Of a stretch of DNA of 35,338 nucleotides, positions 21,665 through 30,846 are shown in pieces. Positions within the stretch are counted from its first letter, which is position 1, and each line of letters opens with the position of its first letter. The stretch is taken from assembly GCA_014799735.1 (NCBI GenBank), contig JAAVHL010000041.1, positions 1 through 35,338 of the forward strand, given 5' to 3'. The notes below the pieces were generated by a model. It did not search any database. It saw nothing but the letters and a program-made list of their open reading frames with translations, and was not told the origin of the DNA. A program made the position numbers and the translations under genes. The DNA comes from Ruminococcus sp. (GTDB lineage Bacteria > Bacillota > Clostridia > Oscillospirales > Ruminococcaceae).

Positions 21665-24070
21665 GTGGAAAAATACGACTATTCGTCCATTGAGAAAAAA
21701 TGGCAGAACTACTGGGAGGAGCACGGCACCTTCAAGGCGGAAACAGGCAGCAAAAAGCCTAAATTCTACGCCCTTGTAGAGTTCCCCTACCCCTCGGGAG
21801 CGGGTATGCACGTGGGTCATATCAAGGCTTATTCGGGACTTGAAGTGGTCAGCCGCAAACGCCGTCTGGAGGGCTACAACGTTCTGTTCCCCATAGGCTT
21901 TGACGCTTACGGTCTGCCCACGGAAAACACAGCGGTGAAAACAGGCGTACACCCGAGAATTGTTACCGACAACAATATCGCCAAGTTCACAAATCAGCTT
22001 AAGCGCGTGGGATTTTCCTTTGACTGGTCAAGGGTAATCGACACCACGGACGAAAAGTACTACAGGTGGACGCAGTGGATATTCCTGAAAATGTTTGAGA
22101 ACGGTCTTGTTTTCAGGGACAAAACGCTGGTAAACTACTGTCCCAGCTGTAAGGTAGTTCTTTCCAACGAGGACTCACAGGGCGGCAAGTGCGACATCTG
22201 CCACAGCGATATCGTGCAGAAAACCAAGGAGGTATGGTATCTCCGCATTACCGAGTACGCGGACAAGCTTTTGCAGGGTCTGGACGAAGTAAACTATCTG
22301 CCGAATATCCGTCTCCAGCAGGAAAACTGGATAGGCAAGTCCACAGGCGCGTTCGTGAACTTTACCGTCAAGGAGAACGGAGAGCAGCTCCGCATTTACA
22401 CCACTCGTCCCGATACGCTTTACGGCGTTACCTTTATGGTAATTGCTCCAGAACACCCAATTATTGAAAAGTACAGGGACAGCATTGCGAATATTGCCGC
22501 ACTTGACGACTACAAAGCCGAGTGCGCAAAGAAGAGCGAGTTCGAGCGTACACAGCTTGTCAAGGACAAAACAGGCGTGAAGATAGAGGGTCTGACGGCT
22601 ATAAATCCCGTTACCGAAAAGGAAGTGCCTATTTACATTTCCGACTATGTTATGATGGGCTACGGCACAGGCGCGATAATGGCTGTTCCCGCCCACGATA
22701 CCCGCGACTATGATTTCGCAAAGAAATTCGGTATTGACATTATCCCCGTAATTAACGGCGGCGACATCTCCAAGGAAGCCTACACAGGCGAGGGCGAGAT
22801 GATAAATTCCGGCGCGCTCAACGGCATTTCCAACAAAAAGGACGCTATCGCAAAAATGCTGGACGTTCTTACGGAAAAGGGCTGCGGCGAAAAGGGCGTT
22901 CAGTACAAAATGAAGGACTGGGCGTTCAACCGTCAGCGTTACTGGGGCGAGCCTATACCTATCGTGCATTGTCCCAAGTGCGGCATGGTGGCAGTGCCTT
23001 ACGACGAGCTTCCCTTGAAGCTTCCCCCCGTGGAGAATTTCCAGCCGGGTACGGACGGTGAAAGTCCCCTTGCAAAAATAGACGAGTTCGTTAACTGCAA
23101 GTGCCCCAAGTGCGGCGGCGACGCAAGGCGTGAGACCGATACCATGCCCCAGTGGGCGGGTTCGTCATGGTACTTCCTCAGGTACTGCGACCCCGACAAC
23201 GATCAGGATTTCGCTTCGCAGGAAGCATTGAAATATTGGATGCCTGTTGACTGGTACAATGGCGGCATGGAGCACGTTACCCGCCATATGATCTATTCCA
23301 GATTCTGGCACAGATTTTTATTTGACAAGGGCGAAGTTCCCTGCGACGAGCCTTATGCCAAGAGAACGGCTCAGGGACTTGTCCTCGGGCCCGACGGCGA
23401 GAAGATGAGCAAGTCCAAGGGCAACGTTGTTGACCCCAACGACGTTGTTGACCAGTACGGCGCGGACGTGCTGAGAGTTTACGTGCTGTTCATGGGCGAC
23501 TACGAGCAGGCCGCACCATGGAGCGAGACCAGCATGAAAGGCTGTAAGCGTTTCCTTGACAGGGTCTGGGCTTTGCAGGAGAAGCTTATCGACGGCGAAG
23601 AATACCGTCCCGAAACGGTTTCCCTTATGCACAAGACTATCAAGAAAGTCACCGAGGATATCGAAGCGATGAAGTTCAACACTGCGATCGCGGCGATGAT
23701 GAGCCTTATAAATGAGATTTACGCTCTCGGCAGTATCAACAAAGCCGAGATGAAAACCTTGTTGACATTGCTCAATCCCTTTGCTCCCCATATTACCGAG
23801 GAAATGTACAGCGTGATATTCGGAGCTATCCTGAACGAGCAGGAGTGGGTCAAGTACGACGAAAAGCTCTGCATTGACAGCACTATTGAGGTTGCGGTTC
23901 AGGTCAACGGCAAGATCAAGGCTAAGATAAATATTCCCGCGGAGGCAGAGCAGGACGAGGTTCTTGGACTTGCCAAGGCGGACAGTGCGATCGCGGCGGC
24001 TATGGACGGAAAGACCGTTGTAAAGGAAATTTACGTCAAGGGCAGACTGGTAAATATCGTTGTAAAATAA
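21665..24070 (+). CDS. leuS: leucyl-tRNA synthetase
   Basis: 801 residues from GTG 21665, nine bases after AAGGA; the in-frame ATG 21656 directly abuts that site and gives 804. A bacterial LeuRS: HVGH in PYPSGAGMHVGHIKAY is the HIGH motif, EKMSKSKGN is KMSKS, and the CP1 editing domain lies between (TTRPDTLYGVTFMV, then MAVPAHDTRDYDFAKKF). CPSCKVVLSNE, CDIC and the later CPKCG pairs are zinc sites of the bacterial type. It charges tRNA-Leu. No T-box leader is present; it is read from the upstream operon. Confidence 0.97.
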   Translation: MEKYDYSSIEKKWQNYWEEHGTFKAETGSKKPKFYALVEFPYPSGAGMHVGHIKAYSGLEVVSRKRRLEGYNVLFPIGFDAYGLPTENTAVKTGVHPRIVTDNNIAKFTNQLKRVGFSFDWSRVIDTTDEKYYRWTQWIFLKMFENGLVFRDKTLVNYCPSCKVVLSNEDSQGGKCDICHSDIVQKTKEVWYLRITEYADKLLQGLDEVNYLPNIRLQQENWIGKSTGAFVNFTVKENGEQLRIYTTRPDTLYGVTFMVIAPEHPIIEKYRDSIANIAALDDYKAECAKKSEFERTQLVKDKTGVKIEGLTAINPVTEKEVPIYISDYVMMGYGTGAIMAVPAHDTRDYDFAKKFGIDIIPVINGGDISKEAYTGEGEMINSGALNGISNKKDAIAKMLDVLTEKGCGEKGVQYKMKDWAFNRQRYWGEPIPIVHCPKCGMVAVPYDELPLKLPPVENFQPGTDGESPLAKIDEFVNCKCPKCGGDARRETDTMPQWAGSSWYFLRYCDPDNDQDFASQEALKYWMPVDWYNGGMEHVTRHMIYSRFWHRFLFDKGEVPCDEPYAKRTAQGLVLGPDGEKMSKSKGNVVDPNDVVDQYGADVLRVYVLFMGDYEQAAPWSETSMKGCKRFLDRVWALQEKLIDGEEYRPETVSLMHKTIKKVTEDIEAMKFNTAIAAMMSLINEIYALGSINKAEMKTLLTLLNPFAPHITEEMYSVIFGAILNEQEWVKYDEKLCIDSTIEVAVQVNGKIKAKINIPAEAEQDEVLGLAKADSAIAAAMDGKTVVKEIYVKGRLVNIVVK

Positions 24071-24087
24071 GCGGTTTATATAAGTTG

Positions 24088-24110
24088 TCCGAAAAACAAG
24101 CGGATTTTTT
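24088..24110 (+). terminator. weak terminator after leuS
   Basis: TCCG (24088-24091) and CGGA (24101-24104) are followed by TTTTTT. The stem is only four pairs, so termination may be partial. Confidence 0.35.
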
Positions 24111-24133
24111 GTGTATATTTTTTTGAATTACGC

Positions 24134-24163
24134 TTGACAAACAGTATCGCTATAAGGTATAAT
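24134..24163 (+). promoter_or_regulatory. sigma-A promoter of rpsU
   Basis: TTGACA (24134-24139), 18 bases, TATAAT (24158-24163). Confidence 0.85.
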
Positions 24164-24220
24164 AAAATAGTTCTATCTTGTATATGAGCCTCTGCCTTAT
24201 GGCAAAGGGAGGGAATCAAA

Positions 24221-24394
24221 GTGGCAGAAATTCGTGTTGGTAAAAACGAATCTTTGGATACCGCTCTCAAGCGCTTCAAGAGAAGCTGCGCAAAGGACGG
24301 CGTTATCGCGGAAGTTCGTAAAAGAGAACACTATGAGAAGCCTTCGGTAAAACGTAAGAAAAAGTCCGAAGCTGCTCGTAAGCGTAAGTATTAA
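24221..24394 (+). CDS. rpsU: 30S ribosomal protein bS21
   Basis: 57 residues, starting with GTG eight bases after GGGAGGG. The opening [20 protein letters not shown] and the very basic tail ([16 protein letters not shown]) identify bS21, which binds near the anti-Shine-Dalgarno region of the small subunit. It has its own promoter and a terminator, as usual for rpsU in Clostridia where it is a single unit. Confidence 0.97.
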   Translation: MAEIRVGKNESLDTALKRFKRSCAKDGVIAEVRKREHYEKPSVKRKKKSEAARKRKY

Positions 24395-24413
24395 TCTTGA
24401 TTAAAACGCTTAA

Positions 24414-24450
24414 AAAAGCGGGCGGCAATGCGCTGTCCGCTTTTAAATTT
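24414..24450 (+). terminator. rpsU terminator
   Basis: AAAAGCGGGC (24414-24423) pairs with GTCCGCTTTT (24435-24444), one G-T, then AAATTT. It stands 20 bases after the rpsU stop. Confidence 0.75.
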
Positions 24451-24523
24451 CCCGCCGCACGGTATTTTTTCCCGCATTTCGGAAAAAATATTCCCGTGTT
24501 TACGGAAAAAATGCGAAAAACAC

Positions 24524-24552
24524 TTGCAATATTCAAAAAAATGTAGTAAAAT
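24524..24552 (+). promoter_or_regulatory. sigma-A promoter of efp
   Basis: TTGCAA (24524-24529), 17 bases, TAAAAT (24547-24552), 58 bases before the efp start. Confidence 0.7.
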
Positions 24553-24610
24553 ATATGTAAGCTTTTTATGCGGTATTTTCCGCAAAAAAATTTTTAAGGA
24601 TGGTTAAATT

Positions 24611-25168
24611 ATGATTACAGCAGGCGATTTCAGAAACGGCGTTACCTTTGAGGAGGACGGCAACGTGCTTCAGGTTGTTGAGTTCCAGCACGTTAAACCC
24701 GGCAAGGGCGCAGCTTTCGTTAGAACCAAGATCAAGAACGTTATCACAGGCTCCGTTGTTGAAAAGAGCTACAACCCTTCGGCGAAGTTCCCTACGGCTT
24801 TCGTCGAGAGAAAGGATATGCAGTATTCCTACACCGACGGCGACCTGTACTATTTTATGGATCCCGAGACCTACGAGCAGGTTCCTATCAGCAATGCGGA
24901 GCTTTCCGACAACTTCAAGTTTGTCAAGGAAGAGATGATCTGCAAGGTTTGCTCCTACAAGGGCAAGGTTTTCGCTGTTGAGCCTCCCAACTTTGTTGAT
25001 CTGGTAGTAAGCCAGACAGAGCCCGGCTTTGCGGGAAACACCGCTACAAACGCTACAAAGCCCGCTACTCTTGAAACGGGTGCGGAGGTAAGAGTACCCC
25101 TCTTTATCAACGAGGGCGAAACTATCAGGATCGACACAAGAACAGGCGAATACATGGAGCGTGCTTGA
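24611..25168 (+). CDS. efp: elongation factor P
   Basis: 185 residues, full length. EF-P relieves ribosomes stalled at proline runs. The loop residue is lysine (PGKGAAF, K32), the site that is modified in other bacteria; no modification gene (epmA, ymfI type) is in the window. The three KOW/OB domains are complete, ending GEYMERA. It has its own promoter and AAGGATGG before the ATG. Confidence 0.97.
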   Translation: MITAGDFRNGVTFEEDGNVLQVVEFQHVKPGKGAAFVRTKIKNVITGSVVEKSYNPSAKFPTAFVERKDMQYSYTDGDLYYFMDPETYEQVPISNAELSDNFKFVKEEMICKVCSYKGKVFAVEPPNFVDLVVSQTEPGFAGNTATNATKPATLETGAEVRVPLFINEGETIRIDTRTGEYMERA

Positions 25169-25193
25169 TTACGTCTATTTCGGACTTTTCGAT

Positions 25194-25316
25194 GTTTTTG
25201 CGAAGCAAAAACTCGTAAATGCCGCTTGGCGGCATTTTGCCCCTTGCGGGCTGAGTCACCACCATCGTTAAATATTCTTGGTATTTAACTATGCTAAGCC
25301 CCCTCAAGGGGGCGGG
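25194..25316. repeat. hairpin row with three-hairpin intergenic repeat, copy 2
   Basis: Two lead hairpins, GTTTTTGC-GAA-GCAAAAAC (25194-25212) and AAATGCCGC-TTG-GCGGCATTT (25217-25237), precede the copy proper: GCCC/GGGC (25239-25251), GGGCTGAGTCACC, the stem GTTAAATA (25267-25274) with TATTTAAC (25282-25289), and GCCCCC-TCAA-GGGGGC (25298-25313). It matches the repeat after queF in order and end sequence, while the middle stem differs in sequence but not in pairing. Confidence 0.72.
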
Positions 25317-25405
25317 AAAAATGCTATTTGTCTGTACGGATTATTATCCGAATAATACTATAAAAATAACAGCCGTAACAACGGCGTGCAAAAGGAGGAT
25401 CATCT

Positions 25406-25846
25406 ATGAAGCTTGGTGAAAAGGTCGCTTTCCTTAAAGGACTTATCGAAGGTCTGGAGATCGACGATTCCTCAAAGGAGGGCAAGGTCATTTTGGCTAT
25501 GGCCGATATTCTGGAGGAAATTGCCGTTACGGCTGAGGATATGCAGGATCAAATCGACGAGGTCGTAGAGGTTGTTGACGCTATCGACGAGGACTTAGGT
25601 GAGGTCGAGCGCGATTTCTACGAGGTTGACGACGACTGCTGCTGCGGTGACGAGGACTTCGATGACTACGATGACGACAGCGAGTGCGGCTGCGCGGACG
25701 ATGATGATGACGAGCTTTACGAGGTCGTATGTCCCAGCTGCGGAGACACTATCTGCCTTAACGAGGGTATGCTGGAAGAGGGCTCTATGACCTGTCCCGG
25801 CTGCGGCGAGCTTCTGGAATTCGACTTCGGCGACGAAGAGGAATAA
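25406..25846 (+). CDS. acidic zinc-ribbon protein, CD1247 N-terminal domain type
   Basis: 146 residues. The opening MKLGEKVAFLKGLIEGLEIDDSSKEG is the conserved N-terminal domain annotated from Clostridioides CD1247; a coiled stretch (about 35-65), a very acidic Cys-containing linker (CCCGDED, CGCADDDDDE) and a C-terminal zinc ribbon (CPSC ... CPGC, about 110-135) follow. The function of the family is unknown; the ribbon suggests RNA or protein binding. AAGGAGG lies seven bases before the ATG. It stands alone between the repeat and the FMN riboswitch. Confidence 0.85.
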   Translation: MKLGEKVAFLKGLIEGLEIDDSSKEGKVILAMADILEEIAVTAEDMQDQIDEVVEVVDAIDEDLGEVERDFYEVDDDCCCGDEDFDDYDDDSECGCADDDDDELYEVVCPSCGDTICLNEGMLEEGSMTCPGCGELLEFDFGDEEE

Positions 25847-25873
25847 GCCTCCGCAAAATCGAATAAATGCAAT

Positions 25874-26010
25874 CTGTTTCAGGGCGAGGTGCAATTCCTC
25901 ACCGGCGGTAAAAAATTGCCGACGCAATTTTGAGTCCGCGAGCAGCGTTTAGAATACGCTGCCGATTCGGTGTGATTCCGAAACCGACGGTATAGTCCGG
26001 ATGAAAGAAA
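25874..26010 (+). ncRNA. FMN riboswitch (RFN element)
   Basis: The conserved RFN blocks are all there: AGGGCGAGGTGCAATTCC, ACCGGCGGT, CCGCGAGC, then GATTCGGTGTGATTCCGA and CCGACGGTATAGTCCGGATG. It binds FMN and shuts off riboflavin supply genes; here it leads ribU. Confidence 0.97.
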
Positions 26011-26032
26011 CATACGCTGCAAATGCGCAAGT

Positions 26033-26067
26033 ACGCCTGTGGAAGTTTTTTCACAGGCGTTTTCTGT
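26033..26067 (+). terminator. riboswitch-controlled terminator before ribU
   Basis: ACGCCTGTG (26033-26041) and CACAGGCGT (26052-26060) form a perfect stem followed by TTTCTGTT. It is the likely output of the FMN riboswitch. Confidence 0.85.
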
Positions 26068-26111
26068 TGCAGACTGCTTTATTAATATTTTATTAAAAGG
26101 TGGTTTTTGTT

Positions 26112-26804
26112 ATGGAAAAATCTGTAACGCTCGAAAACAAAGGTCGATCCCGTATGGACACGAAAAAAATGGTGACCCTTGCGGTAATGACGGCTCTTGC
26201 CTACATGGCAATGCTTTTTTTCAGGATACCCGTGGTGCTGTTTCTGAAATATGAGCCAAAGGACGTGATAATCGCCATAGGCGGCTTTATGTACGGACCT
26301 CTCGCTTCTCTGCTGATGTCGGCGGTGGTGTCGCTGGTGGAAATGGTCACAACAAGCGATACGGGTCCAATAGGTGCGCTTATGAACTTTATCGGGACAT
26401 CGGCGTTTGCGTGTACGGCTGCGCTTATTTACAAAAGGATACGCTCCATAAAGGGCGCGGTAATCGGTCTTGTATGCGGCACGGTTTTAATGACGCTTAT
26501 CATGCTGGCTTGGAATTATCTTGTTACGCCTATCTACATGGGTACTCCCCGAGATGTCGTGGCAGGTATGCTGCTTCCCGCGTTTCTGCCGTTCAACCTG
26601 CTTAAGGGCGCGCTGAACAGCGGTATTGCAATGCTTATCTATAAGCCGCTGTCGAATATTATGCGAAAGGCGCATCTGCTCCCCGAAAGCTCCTCGTCGG
26701 GCGCGGAAAGCGGCGGACGTATTAAAAAGTACGCGTTTGTGTACATTATCGCGGGATTTGTTATTGCAACCTGCGCGGCGGTAATTATTATCTGGAATTT
26801 GTAA
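26112..26804 (+). CDS. ribU: riboflavin ECF transporter S component RibU
   Basis: 230 residues from ATG 26112, nine bases after AAGGTGG. Six membrane segments; the first carries the AxxxA-type pattern ALAYMAMLFF used to dock onto the ECF module, and FLKYEPKDVIIAIGGFMYGP is the RibU loop 1-2 signature. It captures riboflavin outside and works with shared EcfA/A'/T proteins encoded elsewhere. The FMN riboswitch upstream confirms the ligand. The long C-terminus (SSSSGAESGGRIKK, then a helix) gives the last membrane segment. Confidence 0.95.
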   Translation: MEKSVTLENKGRSRMDTKKMVTLAVMTALAYMAMLFFRIPVVLFLKYEPKDVIIAIGGFMYGPLASLLMSAVVSLVEMVTTSDTGPIGALMNFIGTSAFACTAALIYKRIRSIKGAVIGLVCGTVLMTLIMLAWNYLVTPIYMGTPRDVVAGMLLPAFLPFNLLKGALNSGIAMLIYKPLSNIMRKAHLLPESSSSGAESGGRIKKYAFVYIIAGFVIATCAAVIIIWNL

Positions 26805-26811
26805 AAACCTG

Positions 26812-26840
26812 TTGACAAAACGGGAAAACAGTGGTATACT
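26812..26840 (+). promoter_or_regulatory. sigma-A promoter of metK
   Basis: TTGACA (26812-26817), 17 bases, TATACT (26835-26840), just before the SAM riboswitch. Confidence 0.88.
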
Positions 26841-26860
26841 AAAATCACAATCAAATATGC

Positions 26861-26966
26861 CTTATCAAGAGCGGCTGAGGAACTGGTCCTGTGAAGCCCG
26901 GCAACCTAATTACAGTGATGTGAGAAAGGTGCTAAATCCTGCGGAGTTTTCCGAGAGATGAGGAAT
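26861..26966 (+). ncRNA. SAM-I riboswitch (S-box)
   Basis: The S-box core is plain: CTTATCAAGAGCGGCTGAGG, GAAGCCCGGCAACC, then AAGGTGCTAAATCC and CCGAGAGATGAGG. It senses S-adenosylmethionine and here controls its synthase gene. Confidence 0.97.
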
Positions 26967-26982
26967 TTTTTGTAAAAATTTC

Positions 26983-27020
26983 GCAGCGCTTGGAGAAGTT
27001 CCAAACGCTGCTTTTGTTTT
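26983..27020 (+). terminator. riboswitch-controlled terminator before metK
   Basis: GCAGCG (26983-26988) and CGCTGC (27006-27011) with inner TTGGA/TCCAA, followed by TTTTGTTTT. Output hairpin of the SAM-I riboswitch. Confidence 0.88.
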
Positions 27021-27053
27021 AAATGCAAATTTCAAGATGGAAAGGTGATTTTT

Positions 27054-28235
27054 ATGTCCAAAATGCTGTTTACCTCCGAGTCCGTTACGGAGGGACATCC
27101 CGACAAAATCTGCGACCAGATTTCCGACGCTATCCTCGACGCTATCCTCGCCAAAGACCCCATGGGACGCGTTGCCTGCGAGACCACCGTTACTACGGGC
27201 ATGGCTATGTGCATGGGTGAAATTTCCACAAGCTGCTATGTGGATATCCCCAAGATCGTAAGACAGGTCATTATCGACATCGGCTACGACCGCGCAAAGT
27301 ACGGCTTTGACGGTCACACCTGCGCCGTTATGCAGTCCATAGACGAGCAGTCCTCCGATATCGCAATGGGCGTTGACGAGGCTCTCGAACACAAGGAGGG
27401 CGAGGGCTCCGACAAGTTCATGACCGGAGCGGGCGATCAGGGTATGATGTTCGGCTACGCCTGCAACGAGACCCCCGAGCTTATGCCGCTGCCTATCGCG
27501 CTTGCTCACAAGCTGGCAAAAAAGCTTACCGAAGTGCGTAAAACAGGCGCGCTGCCCTATCTTCGTCCCGACGGAAAAACTCAGGTCACCGTCGAGTATG
27601 AGGACGGCAAGCCCGTAAAGGTTGAGACTGTTGTAGTTTCCTCTCAGCACGCGGCTGAGGTGTCGCTTGAAAAGATCCGCGCGGACATTATCGAAAAGGT
27701 CATCAAGCCCACCATTCCCGCAGAGCTTCTTGCGGACGATACCAAGTACTTTGTAAACCCCACAGGACGTTTCGTTATCGGCGGTCCTCAGGGCGACAGC
27801 GGTCTTACGGGACGCAAAATTATTGTTGATACATACGGCGGATACGCACGTCACGGCGGCGGAGCGTTCAGCGGCAAGGACCCCACAAAGGTTGACCGCA
27901 GCGCGGCTTACGCGGCAAGATACGTTGCGAAAAACATTGTTGCGGCCGAACTTGCCGACAAGTGCGAGGTACAGCTTGCATACGCGATAGGCGTTGCAAA
28001 GCCCGTTTCGATAATGGTTGACACATTTGGCACGGGCAAGGTCTCCGACGATAAGCTTGCCGAGGCTGTGGACAAGGTATTCGACCTGCGTCCCGCGGCT
28101 ATAATCGAAGCTCTGGAGCTTCGCAAGCCCCAGTACCGCAAGCTTGCGGCATACGGACACATGGGACGCGAGGAGCTTGGCGTTGCATGGGAGCGTACAG
28201 ACCGTGCTGACGAGCTGAAAAAGGCAGTGCAGTAA
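27054..28235 (+). CDS. metK: S-adenosylmethionine synthase
   Basis: 393 residues from ATG 27054, eight bases after AAAGGTG. It makes SAM from methionine and ATP. Family motifs: [20 protein letters not shown] at the start, [12 protein letters not shown] for ATP and [19 protein letters not shown] for the triphosphate. SAM also feeds QueE, encoded in this window. Controlled by the SAM-I riboswitch, single gene, terminated at 28245. Confidence 0.98.
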   Translation: MSKMLFTSESVTEGHPDKICDQISDAILDAILAKDPMGRVACETTVTTGMAMCMGEISTSCYVDIPKIVRQVIIDIGYDRAKYGFDGHTCAVMQSIDEQSSDIAMGVDEALEHKEGEGSDKFMTGAGDQGMMFGYACNETPELMPLPIALAHKLAKKLTEVRKTGALPYLRPDGKTQVTVEYEDGKPVKVETVVVSSQHAAEVSLEKIRADIIEKVIKPTIPAELLADDTKYFVNPTGRFVIGGPQGDSGLTGRKIIVDTYGGYARHGGGAFSGKDPTKVDRSAAYAARYVAKNIVAAELADKCEVQLAYAIGVAKPVSIMVDTFGTGKVSDDKLAEAVDKVFDLRPAAIIEALELRKPQYRKLAAYGHMGREELGVAWERTDRADELKKAVQ

Positions 28236-28244
28236 AATTATTCC

Positions 28245-28282
28245 AAGAACGGCTATGCCCGAAAGGCGTGCCGTTCTTTTTT
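28245..28282 (+). terminator. metK terminator
   Basis: AAGAACGGC (28245-28253) pairs with GCCGTTCTT (28270-28278), then TTTT; CCC/GGC pairing inside adds to the stem. Confidence 0.88.
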
Positions 28283-28290
28283 GCGTACAA

Positions 28291-28341
28291 AATAAAAAGC
28301 GCAGAGCGCAGTTCCGCCGATATGCGGTTCTGCGCTCTGCG
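28291..28341 (-). terminator. terminator of the fucose operon
   Basis: CGCAGAGCGCAG (28300-28311) and CTGCGCTCTGCG (28330-28341) are perfect 12-bp partners with CCGC/GCGG inside. On the minus strand CTTTTTATTTTG follows, so it ends fucI transcription. It also faces the metK terminator back to back. Confidence 0.9.
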
Positions 28342-28367
28342 TTTGTATTAGCTTCACAGAGTTTGCA

Positions 28368-30137
28368 TTACTTATAGATAGCGCCGTAGTGCGCGCAGGC
28401 TCTGTAGTCCGCGCTCTCCTTGTCAGCTGTGCCGAAGCCCGTCCAGCTGTGGGGACGGTAGATCCTTTCCTCGGAAACGTTGTGCATGGAAACGGGAATT
28501 CTCAGCATTGAAGCAAGAGTTATCAGGTCTGCACCGATGTGTCCGTAAGTCAGAGAACCGTGGTTCGCGCCCCAGTTCGCCATAACGGAGTAAACGTCCG
28601 CAAAAGCGCCCTTGCCCGTAAGCTCGGGGACGAACCATGTGGTAGGCCATGTCTTGTCAGTGCGCTCGTCAAGTGGCTTGTGTATCTCGTCGGGAAGCGT
28701 CACGGTGTAGCCCTCCGCAAGCTGAAGAACAGGTCCCACGCCGTCAACAATGTTTACACGTATCATTGTCACGGGCATTTCAGCCTGTGTCTTAAAGTGT
28801 GAGGAAAATCCGCCGCCTCTGAAATAGCCGAGGTTTGCGGGACACCAGTCCGTTGCGCCAAGCATTGCGGAAATGTCCTCGTCGGTAACGTCCCACCACT
28901 GCTTCATAAGGTTTTCGCCCTTTTCGTTTTTGGCAAGACCTGTTGCGTCCACAGACGCCGCGCCCGAATTTATCAGGTGGATAAATCCGTTCTTAGCTCT
29001 GCCCTCGGGCTTTTTGCCTGTAACTCTTTCCACCGCTTCGGGGCTCCAGTATGTTCTCACGTCAGCAAATACGGAAGCCCTGCCTGTGAGCATATTTCCG
29101 AAAAGCATTGCCGTGCCGTTGAGACCGTCGTTCTCAGTTGCAAGCAGAACAGGCTGTTTTTTGCCGTTCCAGTCGAATGTGGAGTTGAGAATACTCTCCG
29201 CAAAATCCGCGTTGGGAAGCCAGTCCGTCCACATTCTCTGACCCTGAAAACCGCCGAAGATAGCATTCCTGCCGCGGGACTCCTCATGCCAGCCCATTTC
29301 CGCAAGCTTGGGGTTGCCAAGCATGATGTCGCGGATTATAATTATCATTTTCACGCAGAATTCCCATTGCTCCTCGTGGGACATAACGCTCTTGTTTCCG
29401 GGGTTTATTTCGGTGTTCACGTCCATGCCCTCGGGACAGTTTTTCTTTGTCCATGCAAGAGCCTTTTCGTACTCCTCCCGGTCGTAAATTTCAAGCTTAA
29501 CGCGGCGGAGGATTTCCGTCATGTCAACCCATTCGGGACGCACGCCAAGATATTTCTGCATAAACAAAGCGTTGCAGTAAGAGCCGCCGATACCCATAGC
29601 GACTGCGCCGAGACCAACATAAGCCTTGTTTCTTATCTGACCTACAGCGGCGGCACACCTTGCAAAGCGGAGGATTTTTTCCGCAACATCGTCGGGAATT
29701 GAGGTGTCCGTCATGTCCTTAACGTCCCTGCCGTAAATCGCAAATGCGGGCAAGCCGTTCTGGGCGTGAGCCGCCATAGCCGCCGCAAGATAAACCGCTC
29801 CGGGACGCTCCGTTCCGTTAAAGCCCCAAACTGCCTTTATTGTCAGCGGGTTCATGTCAATGGTCTCCGTGCCGTAGCACCAGCAGGGCGTAACGGAAAG
29901 AGTTGCACACACATTCTGAGTGCTGAAAAATTCCTCGGTCTTGTACGCTTCCGCACCGCCGCCTATCGTGCAGGGGGCAATAACGCACTCCAAGGGCGTG
30001 CCGTCAGCATAGCGGCAGTTCTTTTCGATAAGCTCCTTTGCGGCTTTCGCCATGCTCATTGTCTGAACCTCGAGAGACTCCCGGATACCGAACTGACGAC
30101 CGTCAATTACGGGTCTGATACCGATTTTTGGATTCAT
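28368..30137 (-). CDS. fucI: L-fucose isomerase
   Basis: 589 residues, close to the 591 of Escherichia coli FucI. It interconverts L-fucose and L-fuculose with manganese. The opening [21 protein letters not shown] and the block [22 protein letters not shown] are typical, and the C-terminal [21 protein letters not shown] also. L-arabinose/D-arabinose can be side substrates in the family. It is the last gene of the operon; AAGGAGA precedes the ATG. No signal peptide, cytosolic. Confidence 0.96.
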   Translation of the reverse strand: MNPKIGIRPVIDGRQFGIRESLEVQTMSMAKAAKELIEKNCRYADGTPLECVIAPCTIGGGAEAYKTEEFFSTQNVCATLSVTPCWCYGTETIDMNPLTIKAVWGFNGTERPGAVYLAAAMAAHAQNGLPAFAIYGRDVKDMTDTSIPDDVAEKILRFARCAAAVGQIRNKAYVGLGAVAMGIGGSYCNALFMQKYLGVRPEWVDMTEILRRVKLEIYDREEYEKALAWTKKNCPEGMDVNTEINPGNKSVMSHEEQWEFCVKMIIIIRDIMLGNPKLAEMGWHEESRGRNAIFGGFQGQRMWTDWLPNADFAESILNSTFDWNGKKQPVLLATENDGLNGTAMLFGNMLTGRASVFADVRTYWSPEAVERVTGKKPEGRAKNGFIHLINSGAASVDATGLAKNEKGENLMKQWWDVTDEDISAMLGATDWCPANLGYFRGGGFSSHFKTQAEMPVTMIRVNIVDGVGPVLQLAEGYTVTLPDEIHKPLDERTDKTWPTTWFVPELTGKGAFADVYSVMANWGANHGSLTYGHIGADLITLASMLRIPVSMHNVSEERIYRPHSWTGFGTADKESADYRACAHYGAIYK

Positions 30138-30178
30138 GATTATCTTCTCCTTTTTAATTTATTTAAAGCGAGTTTTTC

Positions 30179-30835
30179 TCACTTTGATTTTAATTTTACT
30201 GTGATTGATGTGATTATTGCGCAAAAAAACAGCGACGGTAATATTAAAATAAAATATATTATTCCGAAAAGTATAATGCCCAATCCGTCCCAATCGCCGA
30301 TTATTGCACCAACTACAAATGACGCAAACGGCAAGATAACTGCCCAAAATCCGCCCAACTGTACCCATAGAATTTTTAAAGCAGAAAGATCGAATTTTTT
30401 TCTAAAATAAAATGCGGTGATCATATGGCTTATCAAAAGAACAACTATGGCTACATAATTAAAGTTAAGAATTTTATATGCGGCAATAATGTTGAATATA
30501 ATAAAAAATGTGCTGTAAATTATTTTTTGCTTGTAGGTCAATCCGTCGTGTGAAGCGATTGTGATTTTCTTTATTTCTCTGTTGGCGAAAAATTCGTCAA
30601 GATACGTTTCAGACATTATAAAAAGCTGACTTGCCTTATATTTAAACTTAACGCAGATTTTTGATGTTATTCCTTGATCATTTGTGATTTCAAGGATTTG
30701 TCCCATTGACGTATTTTCAAATTTGGCGGAGGTATCCTCAACAAATTCGGGATAACAATTTTTCACGTCCTCAACGGTATTGTAAAAATCCTTTTTATCC
30801 GCGTTATCGGAAATTACGCATAGGTATTTGTACAT
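30179..30835 (-). CDS. unknown membrane protein within the fucose operon
   Basis: 218 residues from ATG 30835, six bases after AAGGGGTG and 12 bases after the kinase stop. The first 110 residues are soluble (MYKYLCVISDNADKKDFYNTVEDVK, then an acidic mixed region); four hydrophobic segments follow, at about 122-140, 146-165, 172-195 and 198-215. No family recognised. It is clearly richer in A+T than fucI and the kinase around it, which suggests a later insertion. Nothing links it to fucose. Confidence 0.75.
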   Translation of the reverse strand: MYKYLCVISDNADKKDFYNTVEDVKNCYPEFVEDTSAKFENTSMGQILEITNDQGITSKICVKFKYKASQLFIMSETYLDEFFANREIKKITIASHDGLTYKQKIIYSTFFIIFNIIAAYKILNFNYVAIVVLLISHMITAFYFRKKFDLSALKILWVQLGGFWAVILPFASFVVGAIIGDWDGLGIILFGIIYFILILPSLFFCAIITSITVKLKSK

Positions 30836-30846
30836 CAAATCACCCC

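Noticed and set aside
22175-22969. Minus-strand open frame of 264 codons inside leuS.
   Set aside because: Mirror frame of a conserved synthetase; no ribosome binding site.
25194-25316. Terminator of efp in the hairpin row.
   Set aside because: Stems are strong but none is followed by a T-run on the plus strand; kept as a repeat instead.
26910-28160. Long open frame (416 codons) on the minus strand.
   Set aside because: It lies antisense to metK and through the SAM riboswitch; composition is that of a mirrored high-GC third-position gene.
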